This document shows positions 16,615-25,706 of a stretch of 64,000 nucleotides of DNA, one piece after another; within the stretch, counting starts at the first letter, position 1; the number at the start of each line of letters is the position of its first letter. The position numbers were made by a program, and so were the translations under genes. The notes beneath the pieces are model-generated. The model was not told the DNA's origin. It did not search any database and worked only from the letters and a program-made list of their open reading frames with translations. Source of the DNA: CAYFKJ01 sp964343605 (GTDB lineage: Bacteria; Pseudomonadota; Alphaproteobacteria; UBA2966); NCBI GenBank assembly GCA_964343605.1, contig CAYFKJ010000005.1, positions 1 through 64,000 of the forward strand. Direction: 5' to 3'.

Positions 16615-18435
16615 TTGACTGATACCCGGACAGCCCCCCGTTCGGCCCTAAACGGCGAAGAGGAACGCACAGCCAGCCGCGACATATCCAAGCTGCGCGG
16701 CATTGTTCGCTTTCTTGCGCCCTACAAACTGTGGGTGGCCGGCGCGATGGTGGCGCTTATCGTGGCCGCCGGTTCCGTGTTGGCCATCGGTCAGGCGCTG
16801 CGCCGCGTTGTCGACTTGGGATTCAGCGTGGAAAACGCGGCCTTCCTGGATCAGTACTTTCTCGCCCTGCTGGGGATCGTCGCGGTCCTTGCGTTCTCGA
16901 CGTTCGCCCGCTTCTACATGGTCTCCTGGATCGGAGAACGCGTGGTCGCCGATGTGAGGCGCGAGGTTTACAACCACGTCATCAAGCTCAGTCCGACTTT
17001 TTTCGAGATCACGCCGACGGGCGAAATCCTTTCCCGCCTGACCACCGATACCACGCTCATCCAAACCGTTATCGGCTCCTCCGCCTCCATCGCGCTGCGC
17101 AATTTTCTGATCTTCCTCGGCGGCGGCGCGCTGCTGATCATTACCAGCCCGAAACTGGCGGGCATGGTGGCGATCGTCATCCCCGTAGTCATCCTGCCGA
17201 TCGTTATATTCGGACGCAAAGTCAGGCGTCTCAGCCGCGAAAGCCAGGACCGGGTAGCCGACGTCGGCGCCATGGCAGGTGAAAGCATCGACGCCGTGCG
17301 CACGGTTCAGGCCTTCACCCACGAAGAAGAAGACCGCCGCGCCTTCGGCGATGCCGCGGAGAACGCCTTTACCGTCGCCATCCGACGCATCAGCGCGCGC
17401 GGCTGGCTGACGGCGGTGGTCATCCTGCTGGTTTTCGGCGCGGTGGACATGGTGTTGTGGATCGGCGCCAAGGACGTCACCACGGGCGCCATGAGCGGCG
17501 GCGAACTTGCCGCCTTCGTTTACTACGCCATCATGACCGCCGGCGCGGTGGGCGCCCTAAGCGAGGTCTGGGGCGAACTGCAGCGGGCTGCCGGTGCGAC
17601 GGGACGGCTCAGTGAATTGTTGGCGACGGACCCCCTAATTACGGCGCCGGCCAACCCGGCGGCCATGCCGGACCCGCATCTTGGAACCATCCGGTTCGAG
17701 GACGTGACGTTCCACTATCCGGCGCGGCCCAACGTCTCCGCGATGGAGGAATTCTCCCTGGATATCGAGTCAGGTGAAGAGGTGGCCATCGTCGGTCCTT
17801 CCGGCGCCGGCAAATCAACGGTGTTCCAGTTGCTGCTGCGCTTTTACGATCCCGAATCGGGCCGGGTTTCCATTGACGGCGTCGCCTTGCCGGATGCCGA
17901 TCCCCAGGACGTGCGGGCCCGCATTGGTCTGGTCGCCCAGGATCCCGTGATTTTCGCGGGCGACGTCTGGTCGAACATCCGCTACGGCCGGCCCGGTGCC
18001 AGCGACGAGGAGGTCCGCGCCGCCGCCGACGCCGCTCAGGTCACGGAGTTCGCCGAACGCCTGCCCGACGGCTTCGCCACCCATTTGGGCGAGCGTGGCG
18101 TGCGGTTGTCCGGCGGTCAGCGACAGCGGCTGGCCATTGCCCGGGCAATTCTACGCAATCCCGCCATCCTCCTGTTGGATGAGGCGACCAGCGCGCTCGA
18201 CGCCGAAAGTGAACGTCTGGTTCAAAGCGCCCTCGACGGCTTGATGGTGGGACGAACGACGCTCATTATCGCCCATCGATTGTCAACGGTTCAGAAGGCC
18301 GGTCGCATCGTGGTCATGGACCAGGGCCGCATCGTCGCCGTCGGCCGGCACGAGGAACTGATGGCGGAGGGCGGTATGTACGCCCACCTGGCCGAATTGC
18401 AATTCGGTGCGGCGGCGGCGAGCGCCGCACAATAA
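16615..18435 (+). CDS. ABC transporter, fused permease and ATPase (exporter type)
   Basis: This 606-residue half-transporter is of the MsbA/HlyB exporter class. Six membrane helices occupy about residues 35-330. The ATPase domain has Walker A GPSGAGKST (about 393-401), the signature LSGGQRQRLAIARA (about 499) and Walker B ILLLDEATSALD (about 519). It starts at a TTG (16615) preceded by AAGGAAAATG; the nearby ATG at 16608 is out of frame and stops after four codons. The substrate is unknown; lipids or hydrophobic compounds are typical. It lies 13 bases after cyaY and 29 bases before the paraoxonase-like gene. Confidence 0.9.
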   Translation: MTDTRTAPRSALNGEEERTASRDISKLRGIVRFLAPYKLWVAGAMVALIVAAGSVLAIGQALRRVVDLGFSVENAAFLDQYFLALLGIVAVLAFSTFARFYMVSWIGERVVADVRREVYNHVIKLSPTFFEITPTGEILSRLTTDTTLIQTVIGSSASIALRNFLIFLGGGALLIITSPKLAGMVAIVIPVVILPIVIFGRKVRRLSRESQDRVADVGAMAGESIDAVRTVQAFTHEEEDRRAFGDAAENAFTVAIRRISARGWLTAVVILLVFGAVDMVLWIGAKDVTTGAMSGGELAAFVYYAIMTAGAVGALSEVWGELQRAAGATGRLSELLATDPLITAPANPAAMPDPHLGTIRFEDVTFHYPARPNVSAMEEFSLDIESGEEVAIVGPSGAGKSTVFQLLLRFYDPESGRVSIDGVALPDADPQDVRARIGLVAQDPVIFAGDVWSNIRYGRPGASDEEVRAAADAAQVTEFAERLPDGFATHLGERGVRLSGGQRQRLAIARAILRNPAILLLDEATSALDAESERLVQSALDGLMVGRTTLIIAHRLSTVQKAGRIVVMDQGRIVAVGRHEELMAEGGMYAHLAELQFGAAAASAAQ

Positions 18436-18464
18436 CAAACAAGCCAAACCCTGGGGGCGGGTTC

Positions 18465-19520
18465 ATGAAAAGGCTGCTGATCTACCTGTTTGCCCTGATC
18501 GTCCTGGTCGGCGGCTTTGCCGGCCACACGGTTTGGATCGCCGGCGAGTTCAAATCGCTTGAGCCCCATTTTGCGGGAACCTGCAAGCCGGTCGAGGGCG
18601 TTGCGGGCGCCGAAGACATCGCGATCCACGGCGAAACGGGGATGGCCTACATTTCGTCCGACGATCGGCGCCGGGTGCGGGAGGGAGAGAACGTTCAGGG
18701 GGCGATCTGGGGCTACGACCTGACCGATCCCAACGCCAAACCGGTCAACCTGACACCGGACCTCAAGTTTCCCTTCCATCCCCACGGACTGGGATTGTAC
18801 GTCCGTGGTGACGAAGCGGAGATCATGGTGGTCAACCACCGTGACGGCGGGGTTTTTGGCGCGACGAACGACACGATTGAGGTCTTCGGTATAACCGGCG
18901 ACGGGCTCGAACATCTCCGTACCATCAAGGGCGACATGCTGCTCTCGGCCAACGACGTTGCGCCGGTCGGAAAGGGGCGCTTCTACGCCTCCATCGATCA
19001 TGGCAATCCTTCCGGGCTGATGCGCACGATCGAAGATTACGGGCGCCTCCCGCTGGCCCATGTCGTGTACTTTGACGGCACGCTCCTGCGTCAGGTCGCC
19101 GACGGTTTTCGCTACGCCAACGGCATCAATACCAGCCGCGACGGCAACACCGTATTTGTGGCCGCCACCACGGACCGCGCCGTCTTTGCCTTCGGGCGCG
19201 ACGAGAGCAGCGGCGATCTCTGGACCAAGGGCAAGTTCGAAACCGGCACCGGCGTCGACAACATCGACGTCGACGCGGACGGCACGCTCTGGATCGGCGC
19301 GCATCCGAAGCTTCTGACCTTTGTTGGGCATTCGAAGGACGCCGCCAAGCTTTCGCCATCGCAGGTTCTGCGTATCGATCCTGCAAACGGCGAGGTCAGC
19401 GAGGTTTATTTAAACACCGGGGAGGAACTCTCCGGTTCCTCCGTTGCCGCCCGCCATGGCAACAGATTGCTGATCGGTCCGGTGCTCGACCCCAAGTTCC
19501 TGGACTGCACCTTGCCGTGA
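18465..19520 (+). CDS. Paraoxonase/arylesterase-like lactonase
   Basis: This 351-residue protein looks like serum paraoxonase (PON). It has an N-terminal hydrophobic anchor (about residues 4-26), then a six-bladed propeller. The PON calcium ligands have clear counterparts: Glu50, Asn163, Asn219, Asp265 and Asn266. The catalytic pair corresponds to His107 and His125. The single cysteines Cys40 and Cys348 match the PON disulfide. PONs hydrolyse lactones and aryl esters. Here the protein would face the periplasm. It follows the ABC exporter by 29 bases, so the two are probably co-transcribed. Confidence 0.85.
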   Translation: MKRLLIYLFALIVLVGGFAGHTVWIAGEFKSLEPHFAGTCKPVEGVAGAEDIAIHGETGMAYISSDDRRRVREGENVQGAIWGYDLTDPNAKPVNLTPDLKFPFHPHGLGLYVRGDEAEIMVVNHRDGGVFGATNDTIEVFGITGDGLEHLRTIKGDMLLSANDVAPVGKGRFYASIDHGNPSGLMRTIEDYGRLPLAHVVYFDGTLLRQVADGFRYANGINTSRDGNTVFVAATTDRAVFAFGRDESSGDLWTKGKFETGTGVDNIDVDADGTLWIGAHPKLLTFVGHSKDAAKLSPSQVLRIDPANGEVSEVYLNTGEELSGSSVAARHGNRLLIGPVLDPKFLDCTLP

Positions 19521-19546
19521 AAATGGTACGGACTTTCCGCGACCCT

Positions 19547-19678
19547 CCCACGTCATTCCCGCATAGGCGGGAATCCATGTCGTAGCGTCCCCTTTTCGCA
19601 ACACCTTACTTAATCCAGCCCCTCAGGCATGGATCCCGGACATTTGCTGGCGCAAATTCCGGGATGACGGTACGTGGG
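19547..19678. repeat. Double-hairpin inverted repeat, copy 3
   Basis: The left arm holds ATTCCCGCATAGGCGGGAAT and TCCA. The right arm starts TGGATCCCGG and ends GGGATGACGG. The outermost CCCACGT and ACGTGGG also pair. It fills the convergent gap between the paraoxonase-like gene and the MotB-like gene. Confidence 0.85.
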
Positions 19679-19686
19679 AAATGACC

Positions 19687-20973
19687 CTACCGCTGCGTCA
19701 GTTTGATCTCGATTCGGCGGTTTCGGCGGTAGGCGATTTCGTCATCGCGGGCGTCGAGTGGTTGGAACTCGCCAAAGCCGGTGGCCGCCAGACGGGTCGG
19801 CGGCACGCCTTGGTCGATGAGGAAATTGACGACCGACAGGGCGCGTGCGGTCGACAGCGACCAGTTGGACGGATAGCGCGCCGTCGCAATGGGGACGCGG
19901 TCGGTGTGGCCGTCGACGCGCAGTACCCAGGGAAGTTCCTTCGGAATTTTGCGGGCGACGTCCAAAATCGTCGCGGCCAATTTGGCCAACTGGCTTTGGC
20001 CGGCGCCACCCAGCTCGGCGGACCCGGAGGTGAACAGAACCTCGGACTGGAAGACGAACCGATCACCGACGACCTGAACGTCGCGCCGCGTGCCGAGCGC
20101 CTCCTTGAGCCGGCCGAAGAATTCCGAGCGGTACTTGGCCAATTCCTCGACTTTCTTCGCCAAGGCGATGTTGAGGCGCTTGCCCAAATCGGCAATGACG
20201 GCCTTTTGTTCTCTGTCCAGTGCCTCCGATGCCTCAAGCGCCGCCTCGAGACGGGATAGCTGAGCACGCAGTGCGGAAAGCTGCTGATTGAGCAGGGAGA
20301 CCTGGGCTAGTGCGCGTTCGGATATTTCCCGCTCTGCCGCCAGCGCTTTTGCCGTCGTTTCGCGGTCCGCCTCGGAAGACGCCAGTTTTTCCTGCGTCAT
20401 CGTCAGGTCTTCCTCGGCGGCGGAAAGGTTCGCTTCTGTTTCCTTAAGTTTTTCCGCCGAACTCGCTTCCAGCGCCGCCAATCTGTCGCGCAATTCGCGC
20501 GCCCGGGCGCGGAAGGCCGCTGCTTCGTTGAGGGATTTGCTGAGCGCCAGTTCCAGCCGGGCGACACGGTTCGCCAGGGCGTCCTTGTCCTCGCTGCTGG
20601 AAGAGAGCGTTTCCTCGCGGTCCGCCAGCGCCAGTTGGGCTTCTGACAGGCTGGCCTTCAGGCCCTCGATCTCCAGGCCCAGGGCATCGCGCGCCTTGGT
20701 CGATTCCTGCAGCGAGGCGGAGAGTTGCGTGACGTTGTCGCGCAACTCGGTGTTGGTGTCCCGCTCCAGCGCCAGCAAATTGGCGAGCTCGCTGATCTGG
20801 CTGTTGAGCCGCTCCAAGGCCTCGTCCCGGCCGGAAATGGCCTGGGAGAGGAAGACGTGGGCCAGCACGAACACGACGAGAAGGAAGATGATGACCAGCA
20901 GCAGGGTGGCCAGCGCGTCGACAAAACCCGGCCAGATGTTGTCCGAGCGCTGGCTGCGAAGGCGGCTCGCCAT
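19687..20973 (-). CDS. MotB/OmpA-like peptidoglycan-binding protein with long coiled coil
   Basis: This 428-residue protein has one membrane helix (about 15-42) that begins WPGFVDALATLLL. Asp19 sits where MotB, TolR and ExbD carry the proton-binding aspartate. Residues 50-290 form a long coiled coil rich in Glu, Ala and Leu. The C-terminus is an OmpA domain (VLRVDGHTDRVPI ... NWSLSTARALSVV ... FGEFQPLDARDD ... NRRIEIKL) that binds peptidoglycan. It follows the MotA-like gene by 6 bases. Together they look like a proton-driven channel linked to the cell wall. No flagellar genes are nearby. The biological role is unknown. Confidence 0.85.
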   Translation of the reverse strand: MASRLRSQRSDNIWPGFVDALATLLLVIIFLLVVFVLAHVFLSQAISGRDEALERLNSQISELANLLALERDTNTELRDNVTQLSASLQESTKARDALGLEIEGLKASLSEAQLALADREETLSSSSEDKDALANRVARLELALSKSLNEAAAFRARARELRDRLAALEASSAEKLKETEANLSAAEEDLTMTQEKLASSEADRETTAKALAAEREISERALAQVSLLNQQLSALRAQLSRLEAALEASEALDREQKAVIADLGKRLNIALAKKVEELAKYRSEFFGRLKEALGTRRDVQVVGDRFVFQSEVLFTSGSAELGGAGQSQLAKLAATILDVARKIPKELPWVLRVDGHTDRVPIATARYPSNWSLSTARALSVVNFLIDQGVPPTRLAATGFGEFQPLDARDDEIAYRRNRRIEIKLTQR

Positions 20974-20979
20974 GACGGC

Positions 20980-22128
20980 CTACGTTCTCTCCCCGGTCAT
21001 TCCGGCGATCGTGCGGGCCAGCAGCTTGATCTCGCTGCGGATGTCCTGAATGAGCTGATCCCGGGCCTGGCCGGAATCGACCAGCAGACGCGCCGCCGAA
21101 ATGTCGATGTTGCGCAGATGGCTGCGGCTGACTTCGTCCAGCGTGATGGCGTGATCGCGCTCGGCCTGGGCCGCCAGGCGCTCCAGCACGGGCTTCATTT
21201 CGATTTGCGCCTCGCCGAGGCGGACCATCAGGTTCTGTTCGGCCTTCATCTGGTCGCCCAGGATGGCGAGTTTGTCGCCCAGCTCCCGGATCGCCGCGTT
21301 GGTCTGGCCGCGTTCCTCTTCGCCGCGCGAAACTGTGCGCTGGAGCGTGCTCAGGGTCTCGGCCGTTTGTTCCAGCAATGCGCCGACGTAGGCCGGGATC
21401 GACGGATCGCCGTCATCTCCGCCGACGCCGATGCCGGAGCTGAGTCGGGCCATGCCGGACAGCCATTCCTCGAGATCGTTGAAGAAGCGGTTTTGCGCCT
21501 GACCCGCCTGAAGGTCGAGAAAGCCCAGTACCAGCGATCCCGCCAGACCGAACAGCGACGAAGAAAACGCCGTGCTCATGCCTGTCAGCGGCGCCTCCAG
21601 GCCGGACTGAAGGGTGCCGAACAGGCTGGCGAAATCGCCGCCCGCGATGCCGAGGTTTTTGATCGTGTCGCCGACCGAACTGATGGTGCCCAGCAATCCC
21701 CAGAACGTGCCCAGTAGGCCGAGAAAGATCAGCAATCCGATCAAATAGCGGGAGATTTCGCGCGATTCATCCAGCCGCGAAGCAATGCCGTCCAGGAGTG
21801 AGCGCATGCCGAGCGCCGAAATCGACCGCTGTCCGGCGCTGTCGCCCAGCATGGTCGCCATTGGCGCCAGCAGGTTCGGCGTCCGGGGCACAGTCAAGCG
21901 CGTGCCCTCCTGCATGGTCGACTCGATCCAGTCGACTTCGGGACGCAGCAGCAAGACCTGGCGAAAGACGTAGATGATGCCGAGGATCAGAACGCCGGCG
22001 ATCAGTCCGTTGAGAGCCGGGTTGGCCAGGAACGCCCGATATAATGGCCCGGACAACACACCAGCGATGACGATGACCGCCAGGACAAAGGCAATCATCC
22101 GGCTGATGTATCTTTGTGGGCGGGTCAT
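20980..22128 (-). CDS. MotA/TolQ/ExbB-like proton channel protein
   Basis: This 382-residue membrane protein has two N-terminal helices (about 11-58), a cytoplasmic stretch, and a MotA/TolQ core with two helices (IGLLIFLGLLGTFWGLLGT, about 125-148, and STAFSSSLFGLAGSLVLGFL, about 188-207). The C-terminal 150 residues are helical and cytoplasmic. It would form the stator channel with the MotB-like protein encoded 6 bases downstream. It is distinct from the tolQ gene in this window. The role is unknown. Confidence 0.85.
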   Translation of the reverse strand: MTRPQRYISRMIAFVLAVIVIAGVLSGPLYRAFLANPALNGLIAGVLILGIIYVFRQVLLLRPEVDWIESTMQEGTRLTVPRTPNLLAPMATMLGDSAGQRSISALGMRSLLDGIASRLDESREISRYLIGLLIFLGLLGTFWGLLGTISSVGDTIKNLGIAGGDFASLFGTLQSGLEAPLTGMSTAFSSSLFGLAGSLVLGFLDLQAGQAQNRFFNDLEEWLSGMARLSSGIGVGGDDGDPSIPAYVGALLEQTAETLSTLQRTVSRGEEERGQTNAAIRELGDKLAILGDQMKAEQNLMVRLGEAQIEMKPVLERLAAQAERDHAITLDEVSRSHLRNIDISAARLLVDSGQARDQLIQDIRSEIKLLARTIAGMTGERT

Positions 22129-22168
22129 CCGCGCGCTCCCGTCTCAAAAGTGTATCTTGCGATCCGCC

Positions 22169-23320
22169 TCACCTGACGAGGAGAACGACGTCCACCCGGT
22201 CGGGCGGTCCGGCATCGGAAGCCCGGCCCAACGCCCGGACGTCGATCCGCGTCGATCGAACGCCCGACTCGATCAGGAAGGAACGCACGGCGAGGGCCCG
22301 GGACAAGCTCAGGCGGCGCGCGGAACTCGGCGTCTCACTCGTGCCGCCGGCGTAGGCCTTGAGCTGCAGGCGATCACCCGCAACGCCGACCTGCGCTGCC
22401 AGGTCCTTGAGTCGAGCCTTGGCTTCGGGCGACAGACGCGTGCTGGCGCCGGTGAAATCGACCCGCATAACGTGGCCGCCCCGTGTCGGCAGCTGAACGG
22501 CGGGAAGCGAGGCGATTTGCTTTTTCGGCTCCGGTCGCGGCTTCGGTGCGACGATCGGCGCCGGTTGCGGTTTGGGCGCAACCACGGGGGCGGGTGGCGG
22601 CGGGGGTGCCTTTGTTACCGCGATCGGTTTGACCGGCGCCGGCTTAGCTGCCGGCGGCGGGGGTGGCGCGGCCGGCTTTGCCGCTTTCTTGACCACAGGT
22701 TTGGGCGGCGGCGGGGGCGGGGGCGCGGTACGGACAATTTTCTTGGGCGCGGGCTTGGGGGCGGTCACCGTTGTGGGCGCCTTTGGAGCCACCGGCGTGA
22801 CAACCTTGGCCGGGGGCGGCGGGGGCGGTGCTGTCCGGACGACCTTCTTCGGCGCCGGTTTGGGCTGCGCCACCTTGGGCGCGGCAACGGGCCGGGGAGC
22901 CGTCGGCGCTGGTTTGGCGACCTGCACGCGAATCGGTGAGCTTGGCGTGTAAGGCCTCTTCAGCGCCGATGCGGGAGCTTTCAGTTTTAGCTTGGGCAGC
23001 GGCGATTGCAGCTTCGGCGTGCCCGGCATGCGCAAGACGACGGGGGCGTCACCATTCGCACCGGGCATTTTCAAATGGCGCATTTCACCGAACTGCCCGC
23101 CTTCCGGTGACAAAATGTCCAGGTTGACTTCGACGCTCGACCTGCCGCTCCCGCCAATGACTACCGTCGATTGTGCGAGCACGGATGAGGCCGTGAAACC
23201 AATGCCGATTGCGGCAAGGCCAAACCGCAGGGATCCGCGGCGCCAGGGCGCACTCCAGCAATGACGAAGACCGCCGAACCCGGAATTGGGCGAAGCGAAC
23301 GTTGTCGAACCGATTGGCAT
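22169..23320 (-). CDS. OmpA-family protein with Pro/Lys/Ala-rich linker
   Basis: This protein has about 383 residues. It has a signal peptide (hydrophobic LRFGLAAIGIGFTASSVLAQ, cleavage likely after LAQ), a short globular part, then about 150 residues dominated by Pro, Ala and Lys with PAPKK-VVRTAPPPPPP repeats. It ends in an OmpA-like domain (VDFTGASTRLSPEAKARLKD ... RALAVRSFLIESGV). It probably spans the periplasm to the cell wall. I took the Met at 23320; a longer in-frame ORF to 23509 exists. GGGAGG lies 13 bases upstream, a loose fit. It is 40 bases before the MotA-like gene. Confidence 0.72.
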   Translation of the reverse strand: MPIGSTTFASPNSGFGGLRHCWSAPWRRGSLRFGLAAIGIGFTASSVLAQSTVVIGGSGRSSVEVNLDILSPEGGQFGEMRHLKMPGANGDAPVVLRMPGTPKLQSPLPKLKLKAPASALKRPYTPSSPIRVQVAKPAPTAPRPVAAPKVAQPKPAPKKVVRTAPPPPPPAKVVTPVAPKAPTTVTAPKPAPKKIVRTAPPPPPPPKPVVKKAAKPAAPPPPPAAKPAPVKPIAVTKAPPPPPAPVVAPKPQPAPIVAPKPRPEPKKQIASLPAVQLPTRGGHVMRVDFTGASTRLSPEAKARLKDLAAQVGVAGDRLQLKAYAGGTSETPSSARRLSLSRALAVRSFLIESGVRSTRIDVRALGRASDAGPPDRVDVVLLVR

Positions 23321-23447
23321 CAGTGTACAAAAACCTCCCAAAGCGCGGCTGAACCACCCCGCTGCAGCGTTGGCACCATACCCCAGCCGATTCGACGCGA
23401 CAACAGCTTTGGCCTTGAGTTTGCGGTCTTTTTTCGACGCCGCGAAA

Positions 23448-24263
23448 TTAAACCGACTCACGCCGCGCTTTCCGTAAAAGATCGGCGATGGGATCGTGCA
23501 GGCGCTCATTGGATGCCAAAACGCTGCCGCTTGACATCATGCGTTCGCCCAGATCGATCTCGCTCACGATGCCGCCAGCTTCGCGCACGATGACCAGCCC
23601 GGCTGCAATATCCCACGGGCTCAGGCCGCGTTCCCAGAAACCTTCGTAACGACCCGCGGCCACATAGGCGAGGTCCAGGGCCGCCGATCCGAGCCGGCGC
23701 ACGCCCGCGACTTGTTTCATGACGCCGTTTAGTTCGCGTCCGAATATCGCCCGCTCTTCATCGCTGCCCCGGCCGAGATGCGGTATGCCCGTGGCCAGCA
23801 CGGCGTCGCTCAGCCCGTTGCGGGCCGAAACGCGGCAGCGTTTGTCGTTGACGTAAGCGCCCTGGCCGCGCTCGGCATAGAACATTTCGTCGCGCGTCGG
23901 ATCGTAAATGACACCGGCGAATATCTGGCTGTCGCGCTCCAGGGCGATGGATATGGCGAAATGCGGTATGCCGTGGAGAAAATTCGTCGTGCCGTCCACG
24001 GGATCGATCAACCAGCGGTTGGATTTATCCTTGCCTTCGATGACGCCGCCTTCCTCCAGCACGAAACCGTAGTCTGGCCGAACCTTTTCGAGTTCCTCAC
24101 GCAGCGTCTTTTCGGCCTTGAGATCGGCCGAGGTGACGAAATCCGAAGGCCCTTTTTGCGAGACCTGGAGTTGTTCGACCTCGCCGAAGTCACGGATCAG
24201 GCGGCGTGCAGCCTTGCGGGCAGCGGCGTCCATGACATTGATGAGGGCTGACTTATGAGCCAT
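23448..24263 (-). CDS. suhB: Inositol monophosphatase family protein (SuhB-like)
   Basis: This 271-residue magnesium-dependent phosphatase has the family motifs: EEGGVIEGKD region, WLIDPVDGTTNFLHGIPHFA (about residues 84-103) and LSPWDIAAGLVIVREAGG (about residue 215), which carry the three metal-binding acidic residues. SuhB in E. coli dephosphorylates inositol monophosphate and also helps rRNA transcription. It lies 38 bases after efp and 127 bases before the OmpA-like gene. Confidence 0.9.
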   Translation of the reverse strand: MAHKSALINVMDAAARKAARRLIRDFGEVEQLQVSQKGPSDFVTSADLKAEKTLREELEKVRPDYGFVLEEGGVIEGKDKSNRWLIDPVDGTTNFLHGIPHFAISIALERDSQIFAGVIYDPTRDEMFYAERGQGAYVNDKRCRVSARNGLSDAVLATGIPHLGRGSDEERAIFGRELNGVMKQVAGVRRLGSAALDLAYVAAGRYEGFWERGLSPWDIAAGLVIVREAGGIVSEIDLGERMMSSGSVLASNERLHDPIADLLRKARRESV

Positions 24264-24301
24264 CCGTTATGAGTCCATTGCTGAGGAGCGAACGCGAACG
24301 G

Positions 24302-24868
24302 TCAACCGTCGGCTCTCTTTACGTAGGTGGCGTCGGCGGTGTTGACGATCACCTTGTCGTCGATATCGACGAACGGCGGCACCATGATGCGCACGCCATT
24401 TTCGAGGACCGCCGGTTTGTTGGACGAGGCCGCGGTTTGGCCCTTGACGGTGGGTTCGGTTTCGGTGACGGCGAGCGTCACGGTTTCCGGCAGTTCGACC
24501 CGCAGCGGCGAACCCTCGTAACTCTCGATCATGACGGCCATGCCGTCCTGGAGGAAGGGCAATTGGTCGGCGACGATGTCGGCGTTGAGCAATACCTGTT
24601 CGTAACTCTCCGAATCCATGAACGTCAGCATGTCGCCGTCGGCGAACAGAAACTGATGCTCTTTCTGATCGAGCCGTACCCGCTCGACCGTTTCGGAGGA
24701 GCGGAAGCGTTCGTTCAGCTTACTGCCGTCGCGCAGGTTCTTGAGTTCGACCTGCAGATAAGCGCCGCCCTTACCCGGTTGGGTGTGCTGGATCTTGACC
24801 GCAACCCAGAGACTGTCCTTGTGTTCGATGACGTTGCCGGGGCGAATGGCGTTGCCGTTGATCTTCAT
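24302..24868 (-). CDS. efp: Translation elongation factor P
   Basis: This 188-residue protein starts KINGNAIRPGNVIEHKDSLW after the Met. HTQPGKGGAY has Lys33 at the tip that is modified in other bacteria. The rest has the three-domain EF-P pattern ending IMVPPFVDIDDKVIVNTADA. EF-P rescues ribosomes stalled on proline runs. The cell it serves makes several such proteins: the Pro-rich OmpA-like protein two genes downstream and TolA at 33.8 kb. No EpmA/EpmB modification gene is in the window. Confidence 0.96.
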   Translation of the reverse strand: MKINGNAIRPGNVIEHKDSLWVAVKIQHTQPGKGGAYLQVELKNLRDGSKLNERFRSSETVERVRLDQKEHQFLFADGDMLTFMDSESYEQVLLNADIVADQLPFLQDGMAVMIESYEGSPLRVELPETVTLAVTETEPTVKGQTAASSNKPAVLENGVRIMVPPFVDIDDKVIVNTADATYVKRADG

Positions 24869-24952
24869 GGCTTAAAAACCTTGTGACGAAGTAAAGAATT
24901 GGGGCGGTTCCGCCGGAACTGGCGTCAACATCGCCGCGCGGCGCGGAACCTA

Positions 24953-25555
24953 TCAGGTCGGCCGGGCCGCCGCAATGGCTGCGTTCATGGCCGCAACACC
25001 GGCTGCCGGTCCCTCGCGATGACGCCAGATAGGATCGCCGCTGGCAACGAAATCGGCGCCCGCGCTGACCACCTCCGCGACGTTGTCTGGACCGAGTGCG
25101 CCGTGGGCGACGCAAGGTACCTCCATGATGCCGCTCCACCAGGAAACAAGCTCGGGCTGGGCATCGAGTGCGACATAATCGGCGCCGGCTTCCGCGATTT
25201 CCATGGCGCGGTGGCGGGATGAGTCGCAGGTCGCGCCCAGGATGAGCTCGTCCCCCAGGATGGTCCGGACCGCCCCGGCGTCGGGGCCGTTGTCGCTGAT
25301 GTGCACGCCGTCGGCACCGACTTCCCTGGCGAGTCGGGGTTGATCCCGCAATAAGAGGGCGACGTCACGGGCGTGGCAAATGGGCAGCAATGCTCCCGCC
25401 GCCGCCTCGATGTCCGCCTCGGCGCGTTGTAACCGGAGCTGAACGCAAGCCACGTCGCCGCCGCCCAGGGCGGACTCGAGCTCGGCTTTGAACGCCGGAA
25501 TTTCGAATTCCGTCGGTGTCACGAGGTAAAGGCGGCAGGCTGGCTGATCTGACAT
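24953..25555 (-). CDS. Thiamine phosphate synthase (ThiE/TenI) family protein
   Basis: This 200-residue TIM barrel resembles ThiE/TenI: RLYLVTPTEF at the start, VACVQLRLQRAEADIE, ADGVHISDNGPD, LGATCDSSRHRAMEIAEAGA and GADFVASGDPIW. ThiE joins the pyrimidine and thiazole parts of thiamine. Here the usual QLREK and TxTK phosphate-binding stretches are altered (QLRLQ, no TxTK), so the catalytic role is uncertain. It starts the minus-strand cluster that continues with efp. No other thiamine gene is near. Confidence 0.72.
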   Translation of the reverse strand: MSDQPACRLYLVTPTEFEIPAFKAELESALGGGDVACVQLRLQRAEADIEAAAGALLPICHARDVALLLRDQPRLAREVGADGVHISDNGPDAGAVRTILGDELILGATCDSSRHRAMEIAEAGADYVALDAQPELVSWWSGIMEVPCVAHGALGPDNVAEVVSAGADFVASGDPIWRHREGPAAGVAAMNAAIAAARPT

Positions 25556-25706
25556 TTCCGGATCGACAGCGAAAGTTGCGGGCGGCCGGCATCACCAAAT
25601 CTGAAGCGGGGCCGGTGTCCAGGCACCATGGCGGTTGTCGGCGCCGCCGTCAACAATCCTCGGCGGCGGTTGACGTCGGCTGGGGCGGTGGCGTATGCTT
25701 TATCCC

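Noticed and set aside
16608..16622. ATG at 16608 as the start of the ABC exporter
   Set aside because: It is out of frame and stops after four codons; the frame of the exporter starts at TTG 16615.
19687..22128. Zorya-type defence system
   Set aside because: Only a MotA/MotB-like pair is present. The helicase and nuclease partners are absent and the cluster continues with housekeeping genes.
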